A DNA stretch of 64,000 bases from assembly GCF_001547895.1 (NCBI RefSeq), contig NZ_AP014627.1:3661501-3725500 (forward strand), read 5' to 3'. Source of the DNA: Pseudomonas sp. Os17. GTDB taxonomy: Bacteria; Pseudomonadota; Gammaproteobacteria; Pseudomonadales; Pseudomonadaceae. This document shows positions 22,863-31,055 of the stretch, piece by piece (the stretch's first letter is position 1; each line of letters begins with the position of its first letter). Both the position numbers and the translations under genes were made by a program. The notes beneath the pieces are model-generated. The model saw only the letters and a list, made by a program, of their open reading frames with translations, searched no databases and was not told where the DNA came from.

Positions 22863-23300
22863 TCAAGGCTTCAGGCCATACACCTTGCCTCGACAATCCA
22901 CCCTCAATTCCTCCAGAAAGGGCCGCAACTGCGCCTCCTCCATCAACGCCAGCAACTGTCCAGCCGCCTCCCGCAGCAACTGCCACTGCCCATGTTCGAA
23001 GATCCCCCGATCGCCACAATGAAAGGCCGCCTCGGACAACCCATTGCATTGCCCCCAGAGGCTTTGCAGCCCAGCCCGAACTTCATCCGGCAAGGCACTG
23101 GCGCACGTTGCTAGCAGCGCCTCCAACGGCAACATCGCCATGGACCAGGCCTCACAGGCGGGGCAATCAGGGATGCTGGCCTGCTGAGCCTGCGCATCCA
23201 GTGCCAGAAACCCCAGGGCATCGATCGCCTCGCCCACCGCCAGCACCCGCTTGTACTCATCCTGCCCGTACCACTCCCAGACAGTGGTGGAGAACCCCAT
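22863..23300 (-). CDS. Hypothetical, immunity-like protein
   Basis: This encodes 145 residues from the ATG at 23300, with GGAG eight bases upstream. The product is helical and acidic (WEWYGQDEYKRVLAVGEAID, CPACEAWSMAMLPLEALLAT, QWQLLREAAGQLLALMEEAQ). A CPAC pair could bind metal, but only one is visible. There is no signal peptide. It is divergent from the DUF6896 gene starting at 23434 and shares a 133-bp promoter region with it. I do not recognise a family. Confidence 0.65.
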   Translation of the reverse strand: MGFSTTVWEWYGQDEYKRVLAVGEAIDALGFLALDAQAQQASIPDCPACEAWSMAMLPLEALLATCASALPDEVRAGLQSLWGQCNGLSEAAFHCGDRGIFEHGQWQLLREAAGQLLALMEEAQLRPFLEELRVDCRGKVYGLKP

Positions 23301-23433
23301 GTTTTCGGCTCCAAAATTCGTCCGGGCGAATATACCGACATCACGGTCCTTTCGCGCATCCTGCAGCCTCGCCGCTTGTGTCGCGCTGCAAACTCTGGAA
23401 TTGTCTGCCCCTTTGACCACGCCCCCCATCCCC

Positions 23434-23904
23434 ATGAACCCACGCCTCGCCCTGCTTGTGTGCGACTACCAGGCCAGCGTCCGCTGCGCCGTCGAGTTGA
23501 TGCAGCAATGCGCCATCCCCCTCCCCGCCAGCAACAGCGACTGGGCGGGGCTCGACATTCCGGAGCAAGGGCAGCTGACTGGCGGCGTTCGTTACTTCAA
23601 GCACGGCTATGGCTGCGCCGTTCACCTGCCAACGGCAACGGTGAGCTTCGACTTTGGCGAGCAGGGCGAGATCGACGGCGTCACCCTGTGCAGGCTCGCC
23701 GGCTTTGCCGAGAACCGGCTCGCGCAGTACGGTTTTACCGATGAGGATGAGCTCAAGCAGTGCTTCGAGCAGGAAGTGGCAGCCGGCTCGCTGGTGTATT
23801 CGGGCTATATCCTTTACTACCTCGCAACCGCCAACCCCCAAGCGGGCAGGCTCGAAGATAGCCCCACCCCTTCAGCACCCGAGCAACCCGAGAGCCCATC
23901 ATGA
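23434..23904 (+). CDS. DUF6896-type protein
   Basis: This encodes 156 residues from the ATG at 23434. It carries the family pattern as I recall it: LALLVCDYQASVRCAVELMQ at the start, then GGVRYFKHGYGCAVHLPTAT and VSFDFGEQGEIDGVTLCRLA. The last 20 residues are Pro/Ser-rich and probably disordered. There is no signal peptide. It overlaps the next gene by ATGA, so translation is coupled. Such proteins occur near polymorphic toxins and are assumed to be immunity-like; no toxin is visible here apart from the adjacent short VgrG. Confidence 0.7.
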   Translation: MNPRLALLVCDYQASVRCAVELMQQCAIPLPASNSDWAGLDIPEQGQLTGGVRYFKHGYGCAVHLPTATVSFDFGEQGEIDGVTLCRLAGFAENRLAQYGFTDEDELKQCFEQEVAAGSLVYSGYILYYLATANPQAGRLEDSPTPSAPEQPESPS

Positions 23905-24338
23905 AGTTCACCTCAGCCGGCCAACTCATCGACCCGCGAACCGTCGGCTATCGCAGCCTGGGCTTCGGCGAGGCGCTGTCGATCCCGGCAACGCCCTATG
24001 AGCTGCGCATCAAGCACAGCGATCTGCCGCCAGGCTTTCTTGATGTCGCCGACACCTTCAACGCCGAATGCAGAACCGACGATCTGGCCCAAGGCTTTAT
24101 CGACATTCCGCAACTGGCAGAGCTGGACTACCCAAGCTTCAGGGCGCTGCTGCAAGACCATCCGGACCTGGCGGCGCGCCTGATCCAGGACTACCTGCAT
24201 TTCGAGTTGTTTTTTTTCCTGTTGCCGAACTCAAGCGCACTCAAGGTGGTGATCAACAGCATCACCAGCATCCACTCAAGAGACAACGTCATCATCCTGA
24301 GCGGCGAAACCTTCGCCGCCAGAAGCGCCGGGCAATGA
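23901..24338 (+). CDS. Hypothetical protein coupled to the DUF6896 gene
   Basis: This encodes 145 residues starting at 23901 inside the stop codon of the preceding gene (ATGA overlap). The product is soluble and mixed alpha/beta (GYRSLGFGEALSIPATPYEL, FIDIPQLAELDYPSFRALLQ, DYLHFELFFFLLPNSSALKV, SITSIHSRDNVIILSGETFA). I recognise no family. It converges on the short vgrG with only seven bases between the stops and no obvious terminator, so read-through between the two is likely. Confidence 0.62.
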   Translation: MKFTSAGQLIDPRTVGYRSLGFGEALSIPATPYELRIKHSDLPPGFLDVADTFNAECRTDDLAQGFIDIPQLAELDYPSFRALLQDHPDLAARLIQDYLHFELFFFLLPNSSALKVVINSITSIHSRDNVIILSGETFAARSAGQ

Positions 24339-24345
24339 CCGGGCG

Positions 24346-25518
24346 CTAGCCACAGCACAGGCAACCGCTGATCAGGGGCTGATCGGGGTCGCTTTCAAGA
24401 AAGGTGACTCTGACTTCCACGCCCGCTCGCAGCGGGGTCGTTGCGCAGCGCCAATTGGCGGCGCCCCCAAGCCAGCAACTGCTTTTGTCATCGAACCGTC
24501 CTTCGCGGTCCCAGGGAAACTTGACCTTGAGCCTTGCCAGGCGCCGATCACCGCGCAGTGCCTCGTCGTCCACCGCGATGACCACCGCGGTCTGGCTGCT
24601 CACCTGGGGTTTTTCGTGCGCCGAAGGCGGACGGTAGGCCAGGTCCCAGGGCACCAGCGTGAAACGATTGCGGTAACCCGACTGCCGGCCATCCCCGGCG
24701 CTCGGGTTGTCGGCGGCGTACTCGTCCGACAGCTGCGGTTGGCCGCCTGCGTGGATGACCCGAGTCAGTAGCCATGCCTCATTGCGCTCCTGGCCAGGGG
24801 CGCCGCACAGGTCCACAACATGGCCGCTGTGCAGTTCGGTGCGCGAACCCTGCCCCTCCACCTGACGATAAGCCGCGCGGCGGTACTCGCCGGTCGGCGG
24901 GCTGATCGCTCTGGCGGGCTCGGGCATGACCGCCGTGGCGGGCTCGATCCGCGGGAAGACCGCCTGATGATCGCCAAACACCAGCACGTGCCCTTGAGCA
25001 CTGTGCTGGAAGTGAAAGTGAATCCCCTCCTCCTCGCACAGGCGCTGAATGAAATGCAGATCCGTTTCACCGAACTGGGTGCAGCAGTCACGCTTGGGGT
25101 AGGTGGAACCCAGCTGGAAGCGGTAGGCGTCCCCCAGGATCCCGTGTTCTTCGAGTATCAAGGCGACGATGGCCGGCACCGAAAACTGTTGATAGATGCG
25201 CTGGTTGGTGCGATGGCGCAGGTAGGACAGATGCGGGACCAGGGCCAGGTTGTAGCGCTGCGGATGCGAATGCTCAGTGTCTTTGCCGATGTGATAGATG
25301 CGTCCATGAACGCCGTTGCCCTGGGGGTCGAAGGCCAGAAAGGCCTCGCTGTCGACCAGGCTTTGCAGCTCCTGCTCTGGTCGCTCGCAGACAAACTCCA
25401 CCTTGAAGAAGTAAGGCTTGCCGATCGCCTCCTCGCCGGTGAAGGCAAGCACTTGAACCTCCTGATCAAGTGCGTCGAGTGTCAAGCTGAAGTGCGTTTG
25501 ATGGGCTGGGCTGAACAT
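24346..25518 (-). CDS. Short VgrG-like protein lacking the needle domain
   Basis: This encodes 390 residues. The start at 25518 follows AGGAGA by seven bases and matches the N-terminus of the full-length VgrG in this window. The gp27-like part is complete (HFSLTLDALDQEVQVLAFTG, HLSYLRHRTNQRIYQQFSVP, GETDLHFIQRLCEEEGIHFH). The gp5/OB part is short and altered (DKSSCWLGGAANWRCATTPL). The protein ends right after DPDQPLISGCL, where the full VgrG goes on for about 300 residues of beta-helix needle and C-terminal domain. Either this is a truncated relic or a needle-less variant. The reading frame is intact and has no internal stop. Confidence 0.82.
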   Translation of the reverse strand: MFSPAHQTHFSLTLDALDQEVQVLAFTGEEAIGKPYFFKVEFVCERPEQELQSLVDSEAFLAFDPQGNGVHGRIYHIGKDTEHSHPQRYNLALVPHLSYLRHRTNQRIYQQFSVPAIVALILEEHGILGDAYRFQLGSTYPKRDCCTQFGETDLHFIQRLCEEEGIHFHFQHSAQGHVLVFGDHQAVFPRIEPATAVMPEPARAISPPTGEYRRAAYRQVEGQGSRTELHSGHVVDLCGAPGQERNEAWLLTRVIHAGGQPQLSDEYAADNPSAGDGRQSGYRNRFTLVPWDLAYRPPSAHEKPQVSSQTAVVIAVDDEALRGDRRLARLKVKFPWDREGRFDDKSSCWLGGAANWRCATTPLRAGVEVRVTFLESDPDQPLISGCLCCG

Positions 25519-25683
25519 CCACTGTTCTCCTGTTGCTTGAGGTGTTGAATGGACGCAGGCACAAACCGCCATGCGGAAAAGTTGTTCTCCGCATGGCCAG
25601 TACATTTCATCGAATGTTTTAAATAATGAGCCCGCACTGGCGATGAAACTTGCACAGGGCAGAAGATGAAGAGTTCAACGAAA

Positions 25684-26787
25684 TCAGATGCTGCTCTTCA
25701 CCTTGGTCCAGACCCGAGTTCGGATCCGCTCCAGTTTCAATGGCAGCGGCTCAAGTGGAACCAGTGTGGCAACCGTTTGCTTGTCTGGATAAATCCAGGG
25801 ATTGTCGCGCAACTTCTGCTGGACAAACTCCGTGGCATCCTTGTTGGCATTGGGGTACAGGGTGTGATTTGAAGTCTTGGCAATCACTTCCGGGCGCAAC
25901 ATGTAGTTGATGAACGCCATGCCGGCCTTGGGATGCGGAGCGTCTTTCAACAGAACCAGATTCTCCGACCAGACCAGTGCGCCTTCACGCGGAAGGCTGT
26001 AGGTAATCCGGCGCCCAGTGTTGGACTTTTCATTGATGGCCTGGGCGGCAAGCGCACCATTGGCCCAGCCCACCACCGCACAGATGTTGCCGTCCGCCAA
26101 GTCGGCGTCGATGCGGGACGAGTCGAAATAAAGGATGTAGGGACGGATTTTCAACAGCAGGGCTTGGGCTTTCTGGTAGTCATCCGGGTTCTTGCTGTTG
26201 CTCGGGAGCCCAAGGTAGTTCAGGGCGATGGAAATGATCTCGCTGGGCGAGTCGAGCATGGCCACGCCACAGGACTTCAGCTTGCTGATGTTCTCTTCCT
26301 TGAAGATCAGGTCCCAGCTATTGACCGGCGCATCGTCGCCCAGCGCCGCTTTGACCTTGTCCACGTCATAGCCGATCCCGGTGGTGCCCCACAGATAGGG
26401 CACCGCGTAACGATTGCCCGGATCATTGACCGCGAGCTGGGCCAGGATGTCCGGGTCGACGTGGGACAGATTGCTCAGTTGCGCCGGGTCCAACGGCTGC
26501 AGCACTCCGGCCTGGATCAGGCTGGGCAGCACATTGGAGGTCGCCACCACCACGTCATACCCCGTGCGCCCGGCCATGACCTTGCTCTGCATGATCTCGG
26601 CGCTGTCGAAGGCATCCATGTGAATGCGGGTGCCGGTGGCCTGCTCGAACTCTTTTGGGGTTTCCGGCGCGAGCAGCCCGAACCAGTTGTACAAGTACAT
26701 TCCGGGCTCTGCCGCCCCTGCCGATGTGCTGATCCCGGCACAGAGAAGCGCGGCTGAAAAAACGGTTCGCAAAGGTGATTTTCTCAT
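25684..26787 (-). CDS. PotF/SpuD-type polyamine ABC transporter substrate-binding protein
   Basis: This encodes 367 residues. The signal peptide ends near SAGAAEPG (about residue 25). Typical PotF features follow: YLYNWFGLLAPETPKEFEQA, FDSAEIMQSKVMAGRTGYDV, VPYLWGTTGIGYDVDKVKA, and AMAFINYMLRPEV-like C-terminal sequence. It binds polyamine in the periplasm for an ABC importer. No permease or ATPase genes lie nearby, so this is an orphan binding protein that must use a distant transporter or act as a sensor. It is divergent from a LuxR-type regulator, 138 bases away. Confidence 0.9.
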   Translation of the reverse strand: MRKSPLRTVFSAALLCAGISTSAGAAEPGMYLYNWFGLLAPETPKEFEQATGTRIHMDAFDSAEIMQSKVMAGRTGYDVVVATSNVLPSLIQAGVLQPLDPAQLSNLSHVDPDILAQLAVNDPGNRYAVPYLWGTTGIGYDVDKVKAALGDDAPVNSWDLIFKEENISKLKSCGVAMLDSPSEIISIALNYLGLPSNSKNPDDYQKAQALLLKIRPYILYFDSSRIDADLADGNICAVVGWANGALAAQAINEKSNTGRRITYSLPREGALVWSENLVLLKDAPHPKAGMAFINYMLRPEVIAKTSNHTLYPNANKDATEFVQQKLRDNPWIYPDKQTVATLVPLEPLPLKLERIRTRVWTKVKSSI

Positions 26788-26904
26788 GCAACATCCTTGT
26801 CCAGACGACGTGCCCTCATGGCTGTCGTAAATCCTGCAAGCGAATATACCGAGCCCAAGCCAATAGTAAATACCTCCAAATACTTACCCTTGACCCACGA
26901 TTCC

Positions 26905-26922
26905 CTAACCCTAAAGGGGTAG
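26905..26922. promoter_or_regulatory. Imperfect palindrome in the potF-like/luxR intergenic region
   Basis: CTAACCC TAAA GGGGTAG pairs at six of seven positions. It overlaps the ribosome site of the LuxR gene (start 26926) in the 138-bp region between the divergent genes. It could be an operator or a start-blocking hairpin. Confidence 0.35.
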
Positions 26923-26925
26923 AAA

Positions 26926-27711
26926 ATGCCACTCGACCTTCATAGCCTGGCCTGGCATCGATCGATTGGAAAACTGATCATGCAGTTGAACCGTCCAGAC
27001 TTCTGGAGTTCGCTTATTCGTACGCTCAATGAATATGTGCAGATCGATAACTGGGTTGTACTGATCTTCAGCAATCAACAGGTGCAAGTGATCAGTCTTC
27101 CCGAGATTGCCGATGTGGAAGAGGTGGACGCCTTCACTCATCTATATGTAAAGGGACTTTACTTGCTGGACCCCTTTTACATCGCCAACCGGGAAAACCC
27201 GCAAAGCGGCTTCTTTCACTTATTGGACATTGCCCCGGAATACTTCGTTGAAACCGAGTACTACCACCAGTACTTCGCCCAATACATTTCCATGGATGAA
27301 GTGCAATACAACGTGCAACTGGATGCCGATAGAACCCTGTGCATTTCCATTGGCAGCCGGGTTCGTTTCAATCAAGAACAAATCACCATGCTCGACCTCA
27401 TCAAGCCTTGGGTGATGGCTCTGATGCATCAACGCATGTGCTTTGAGATCGATCTGGAGAAGAGCCTCGCCGCCCCGCCGCAATGGCCGGAAACCATCGG
27501 CCAACTGGGCACCCAGATAACCACGCGGGAAAGCGATGTACTGCGGCTGTTGCTCAGCGGCTTCTCCAACAAGGAAATCGCCGGCAAACTCTCCCTCTCC
27601 GCGGAAACCGTCAAGGTTCATCGCCGTAACATCTACGCCAAGCTGAACATCAAGTCACAATCCGAACTCTTCGCTCGCTTCTTCATGCCCAAACAGGAGG
27701 TGCTCTCTTGA
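26926..27711 (+). CDS. LuxR-family transcriptional regulator
   Basis: This encodes 261 residues. The C-terminal GerE-type helix-turn-helix is clear (about 195-255: TTRESDVLRLLLSGFSNKEI, LSLSAETVKVHRRNIYAKLN, SQSELFARFF). The N-terminal 180 residues form a sensory domain that I cannot assign (WHRSIGKLIMQLNRPDFWSS, YLLDPFYIANRENPQSGFFH); it lacks the conserved pattern of acyl-homoserine-lactone-binding domains. No receiver domain is present. It is divergent from the orphan polyamine-binding protein gene and probably regulates it. Confidence 0.87.
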   Translation: MPLDLHSLAWHRSIGKLIMQLNRPDFWSSLIRTLNEYVQIDNWVVLIFSNQQVQVISLPEIADVEEVDAFTHLYVKGLYLLDPFYIANRENPQSGFFHLLDIAPEYFVETEYYHQYFAQYISMDEVQYNVQLDADRTLCISIGSRVRFNQEQITMLDLIKPWVMALMHQRMCFEIDLEKSLAAPPQWPETIGQLGTQITTRESDVLRLLLSGFSNKEIAGKLSLSAETVKVHRRNIYAKLNIKSQSELFARFFMPKQEVLS

Positions 27712-27844
27712 CGCCAACAACCTCGCTGACGCTCCTTCCCGGGAAGCCGTAAACAAACCACTGCTCAGCCTGGATGCCTCACGAACCCCGCATCCCATCA
27801 GCAACACCCTCCAAGCCCCTCTCAACACGGATGTCGAACACCCC

Positions 27845-28255
27845 ATGTTTAAAGCCATTGTCTTCGGCCTGCTCTCCTGCGCTTTGGTGCTGCCTGTGTT
27901 CGGGCTGGCCATTTCACAGTTTCTCCCTCCTGCGTTCGTTGCGCTGGGCGAACCGGGCTGGAGACAACAGCACGATCAACTGGTCAGCATCAACAGTGTT
28001 CAATGGCTGACGGTGCTTGGCTGGGCCCTCGCGGCGGGCGTTGGCGGATTTGTCAGCACCCGGACCCAGGCGACCCGCACCTTGCGTCCCGCCATCTGGG
28101 TCGGGGTCATCATCCTGCTGGTCTGGGGCATACCGGTGGGGTTCTTCTCGGGAAGCCAAATGGGCTGGGTGCATTTCACCTGCTGCCTGGCCATCATGCC
28201 GGCGGTGCTAGCGGGAGGTTCGCTGGCGCGCAGAAAGGCTGAATCATTCACCTGA
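27845..28255 (+). CDS. Small membrane protein, four predicted segments
   Basis: This encodes 136 residues with four hydrophobic segments: IVFGLLSCALVLPVFGLAIS, WLTVLGWALAAGVGGFVS, AIWVGVIILLVWGIPVGFF, and VHFTCCLAIMPAVLAGGSLA. It is presumably in the inner membrane. I recognise no family and no charged catalytic motif is present in the segments. The start ATG at 27845 lacks a strong ribosome site. The next gene on the same strand begins 28 bases later, and the two may be co-transcribed. Confidence 0.65.
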   Translation: MFKAIVFGLLSCALVLPVFGLAISQFLPPAFVALGEPGWRQQHDQLVSINSVQWLTVLGWALAAGVGGFVSTRTQATRTLRPAIWVGVIILLVWGIPVGFFSGSQMGWVHFTCCLAIMPAVLAGGSLARRKAESFT

Positions 28256-28283
28256 ACATCAACAGCAAGCAGGTAGCCCTTCG

Positions 28284-29066
28284 ATGGATATCCAATTTCG
28301 CGGTAACGCAATGCCTGGCAACCCCGCTGCCGGCACCTGCGATGAGTACAGCCTGAGCGGCATTTCCAGCCTGGACGAGCTGATCGACGCCTACCGCCAG
28401 ATCGCTGGCAACCACCCGGGCTTCAGGCCCCTGCTCTCGCTGGATGACCTGCCCCAGGCCCGCTACACCTCCGGGCATGCACGCAACAACCTGGGGCTGG
28501 ACGATGCCTCGGAACAGGACATCGCCCAGTTACCGGCAGAGTGCTTCGAACAGGGCGAATACCTGGGCTATCCCACCACCAAAGCCGAGTTCGCGATCTG
28601 CTTGCGCAACTTCACCGATCTGGTGGCAGGCAGCTCGTTCGAAGACGCGTGCGCCCACGGCCTGACCCTTGACCCGCCCGCCCTGCAGGAATGGATGGAC
28701 TATCAGGACCTCCCTGTGTCACTGCTCGACCAGCCCCTCTCGGCACTCCTGGTTCCGGTCGAACATGCCTGCCAGGCCCTGGCGGCGTTTCCCAACGGCT
28801 ATTTCAGTTGCGACCTGGGCCCTGCGCAAAACTATGCGGTAGCGCGCCATTTCGCCCAGGCCCACGGTTATGAATTGATGGGGGTTGGCGCGTCTTACCT
28901 CGGCTTCCTGCGTGCAGTGCCTGCCGACCTGAGCGTAGCCAACGCAGTGGCGAGCGATTTTTGTGCGCTCTACAACACCCCTGAGGAGAACCGGCAAACG
29001 ATGATTTCAGCAGTCGTCCCAGCGATCCGCGACCGGACACACCTGTGGCTGCGTTACGTGGAATGA
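28284..29066 (+). CDS. Hypothetical protein, possible DUF4253-like C-terminal half
   Basis: This encodes 260 residues, soluble, with no signal peptide. The N-terminal half contains ISSLDELIDAYRQIAGNHPG and AECFEQGEYLGYPTTKAEFA. The C-terminal half (HACQALAAFPNGYFSCDLGP, AVARHFAQAHGYELMGVGAS) has a layout like DUF4253 proteins, where a Gly/Asn-rich segment precedes an aromatic-YGAEL-type motif. That assignment is tentative. DUF4253 members often sit near toxin/immunity loci, which fits this neighbourhood. Confidence 0.55.
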   Translation: MDIQFRGNAMPGNPAAGTCDEYSLSGISSLDELIDAYRQIAGNHPGFRPLLSLDDLPQARYTSGHARNNLGLDDASEQDIAQLPAECFEQGEYLGYPTTKAEFAICLRNFTDLVAGSSFEDACAHGLTLDPPALQEWMDYQDLPVSLLDQPLSALLVPVEHACQALAAFPNGYFSCDLGPAQNYAVARHFAQAHGYELMGVGASYLGFLRAVPADLSVANAVASDFCALYNTPEENRQTMISAVVPAIRDRTHLWLRYVE

Positions 29067-29147
29067 CGCTCGGAGAAAGGGCACTGCCACAGCAGACGAT
29101 TGATGGTGGCCGAGACGGGTCATGAATCGACTAGAAAAGCCGATCGG

Positions 29148-29543
29148 TTAAATCTGCTTCAGCTTTTCGGCAAACAGAGCGATTTGGGTCGGGGTGAGCA
29201 ACAACGACCCATTGATCTGCCAATTACAATCGTCATCTGACGTTGAGCCTAAGTAGATGCGTAAAAAAACACCCTCCGTAAAAAATGGGTCTTTGCTGGC
29301 AGAGAAGGCCAAGTCCTGGCCTTCAGAAAGCCAATCTTGAGTAACGCCCTCTTCAAGTTGCGCTGCCAGCATGAAGAACTCCTCCAGCGGTTGCGGCACA
29401 TCCCCCGCTGAGTTTTTTTCCGAAGCTATTTCTGCTTGCAGCGCAGTGCCGGTGAGCCGAACCAGAACACAGCCCGGCCGGCCGCTTGGGCATGGCAGGA
29501 TGGTCAGCGTCAGTCCATCCTTTTGACTTATTTCTGCGGGCAT
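29148..29543 (-). CDS. Hypothetical, immunity-like protein
   Basis: This encodes 131 residues from the ATG at 29543, with GGAGAG just upstream. The sequence is acidic and beta-rich at the start (DGLTLTILPCPSGRPGCVLV) and ends in a helix (LTPTQIALFAEKLKQI). There is no signal peptide. I recognise no family. Together with the next minus-strand gene upstream (29606-30148) it may form a small acquired unit; both have lower GC than the flanking core genes. Confidence 0.58.
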   Translation of the reverse strand: MPAEISQKDGLTLTILPCPSGRPGCVLVRLTGTALQAEIASEKNSAGDVPQPLEEFFMLAAQLEEGVTQDWLSEGQDLAFSASKDPFFTEGVFLRIYLGSTSDDDCNWQINGSLLLTPTQIALFAEKLKQI

Positions 29544-29605
29544 AGACTCTCCGTTGTCGCCTGCATGAGTCCTTCAGGACGCACGCATCGTTGTCTCGTA
29601 GCGGG

Positions 29606-30148
29606 TTAACGGGTTTGCCAGAGGATCAGGTCGATCTTCTTCAACTGAGTGAAATGTGCATGATCTGCAACCAGGCTATCGAACTGTTGAATCCAGCTTC
29701 GAGCTTCGCTTGTGCCGAGGAAATCTTGGTACCAGCCCTCGATAGCGAGATAACATTTTTTCAAATCGTCGAGCTTCGTTTTGCTGTTGCCGGTAGGTGC
29801 CTTCAAACCGAGATTTTGCAACACATACATGTCCCAAACAGGTTTGTGAGGATCAAGAGTCGCAACCATCTTGCTGGAGAACGATGGTTCAAAACGGCCG
29901 GTCGCGGCGTAAAGCGCATCAATCACCGTATCGAAGCCCGGCTTGCTACCCCGCAACTGCTCCATAAGCTGATAGTAGGCCTGGTAGTAGAGCGGCGTCC
30001 GCTGACGCATTCTGTAAAAGCCGTTATACGCACGTTGGAAGTCTATATCTGAGGTTACGTTCACCTGGCCGTATCGGTTCATCAGCGCTAGGTACTTTGC
30101 AATCCCTGGCTTCGCCTTCTGAATCGCATCCGTCACATCCTTGCTCAT
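29606..30148 (-). CDS. Hypothetical helical protein
   Basis: This encodes 180 residues, Lys/Tyr/Gln-rich and predicted mostly helical (QKAKPGIAKYLALMNRYGQV, FQRAYNGFYRMRQRTPLYYQ, AYYQLMEQLRGSKPGFDTVI, SEARSWIQQFDSLVADHAHF). It has no signal peptide. Its GC is clearly below that of the flanking TetR/OYE region, suggesting transfer. I recognise no family. The 170 bases between it and the TetR gene hold nothing I can support. Confidence 0.6.
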   Translation of the reverse strand: MSKDVTDAIQKAKPGIAKYLALMNRYGQVNVTSDIDFQRAYNGFYRMRQRTPLYYQAYYQLMEQLRGSKPGFDTVIDALYAATGRFEPSFSSKMVATLDPHKPVWDMYVLQNLGLKAPTGNSKTKLDDLKKCYLAIEGWYQDFLGTSEARSWIQQFDSLVADHAHFTQLKKIDLILWQTR

Positions 30149-30318
30149 TTATACGACACCCTCACGATATGAAGGGCATATTGTAGCGTCTGAATCGCCC
30201 CGTTTTTTGCTCAAGATATTGAGACCTCCAAAGAAGGCGAGCCAAATAGGCTTTCATCCATCCACCCTTAACCGAACGCAGGCTCCTCGCAAGCGCAGGG
30301 CCTTGGCATGTGGCCCCT

Positions 30319-30906
30319 CTACGCCGACTCACCTTTATCAACCGGCAACGACGCCAACATCTCAGCGCGGCACACCTCAAGAATCTCATCCGCCAGCGCG
30401 GAATCATCCGGGCAGGCTCGCGACAACAGGACCGCACCGACCGCACGTGACAGCAGGTCGATCATTTTCTTTCTGCCCTCGCCCGCCAGCGCGTCCGGCC
30501 CGGTCGGGTATTTCTCCCCCAGGATCTGCAGGGTGTGCTCGATCCCTTCGGCAAACGTCGCTTTCAGATCATCCGACTGACGCGCCGCATCGCCTCCCAA
30601 CGCGGCCATGGTGCATCCATCGCCACGCCGGTCCCGGTGCGCTCTCGACACATAGACATCAATGAACCCCGGCACATCAAGCGCCGCCGCCGCGGCCAGG
30701 GATTTGGACAGGCTGCAGGCCGAGGCTTCGGCCATCAGGTCGGCCTTGGAGCCGAAATGCTTGTAGAAGCCGCCGTGGGTGAAACCGGCCGCCGCCATCA
30801 GATCCGACACGCCGACCCCGTCGAAGCCGCGCTCACGGAACAGTTCAGAGGCCGTTTCAACGATGTGCTCTCGATTGGCCTGCGCCTGGGCCTTGCTCAC
30901 TCTCAC
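30319..30906 (-). CDS. TetR-family repressor
   Basis: This encodes 195 residues. I prefer the GTG at 30906, which follows GAGG by eight bases; the TTG two codons earlier is less likely. The N-terminal helix-turn-helix is standard (IVETASELFRERGFDGVGVS, then DLMAAAGFTHGGFYKHFGSK). The C-terminal ligand domain contains one Cys in GDGCTMAALGGDAAR and another in RACPDDSA and CRAEML, which could sense electrophiles as NemR does. It is divergent from the Old Yellow Enzyme gene and is the probable local repressor of the four-gene set to its right. Confidence 0.88.
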   Translation of the reverse strand: MRVSKAQAQANREHIVETASELFRERGFDGVGVSDLMAAAGFTHGGFYKHFGSKADLMAEASACSLSKSLAAAAALDVPGFIDVYVSRAHRDRRGDGCTMAALGGDAARQSDDLKATFAEGIEHTLQILGEKYPTGPDALAGEGRKKMIDLLSRAVGAVLLSRACPDDSALADEILEVCRAEMLASLPVDKGESA

Positions 30907-31055
30907 GTGCAATACCTCATGTTCATTGGGAAATCATGGCCCCAATCATACATAGATGTCGACCATAATCAAAACCGTTGACAGTTTAGATTTCGATCAT
31001 CATCCTAATTGCACGCACCACCGACCTCCACCACCAGGCACGGAAGAGACACCCG
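30907..31055. promoter_or_regulatory. Divergent TetR/OYE control region
   Basis: This 149-bp AT-rich region separates the divergent starts. The segment ATAGATGTCGACCATAAT with TCAAAACCGTTGACAGTTTAG nearby contains TTGACA and short dyads around GTCGAC; it is the expected site for a TetR-type operator overlapping the promoters. The exact operator cannot be fixed by eye. Confidence 0.45.

Noticed and set aside
25684..26787. Complete polyamine ABC operon
   Set aside because: Only the binding protein is present; flanking genes are unrelated.
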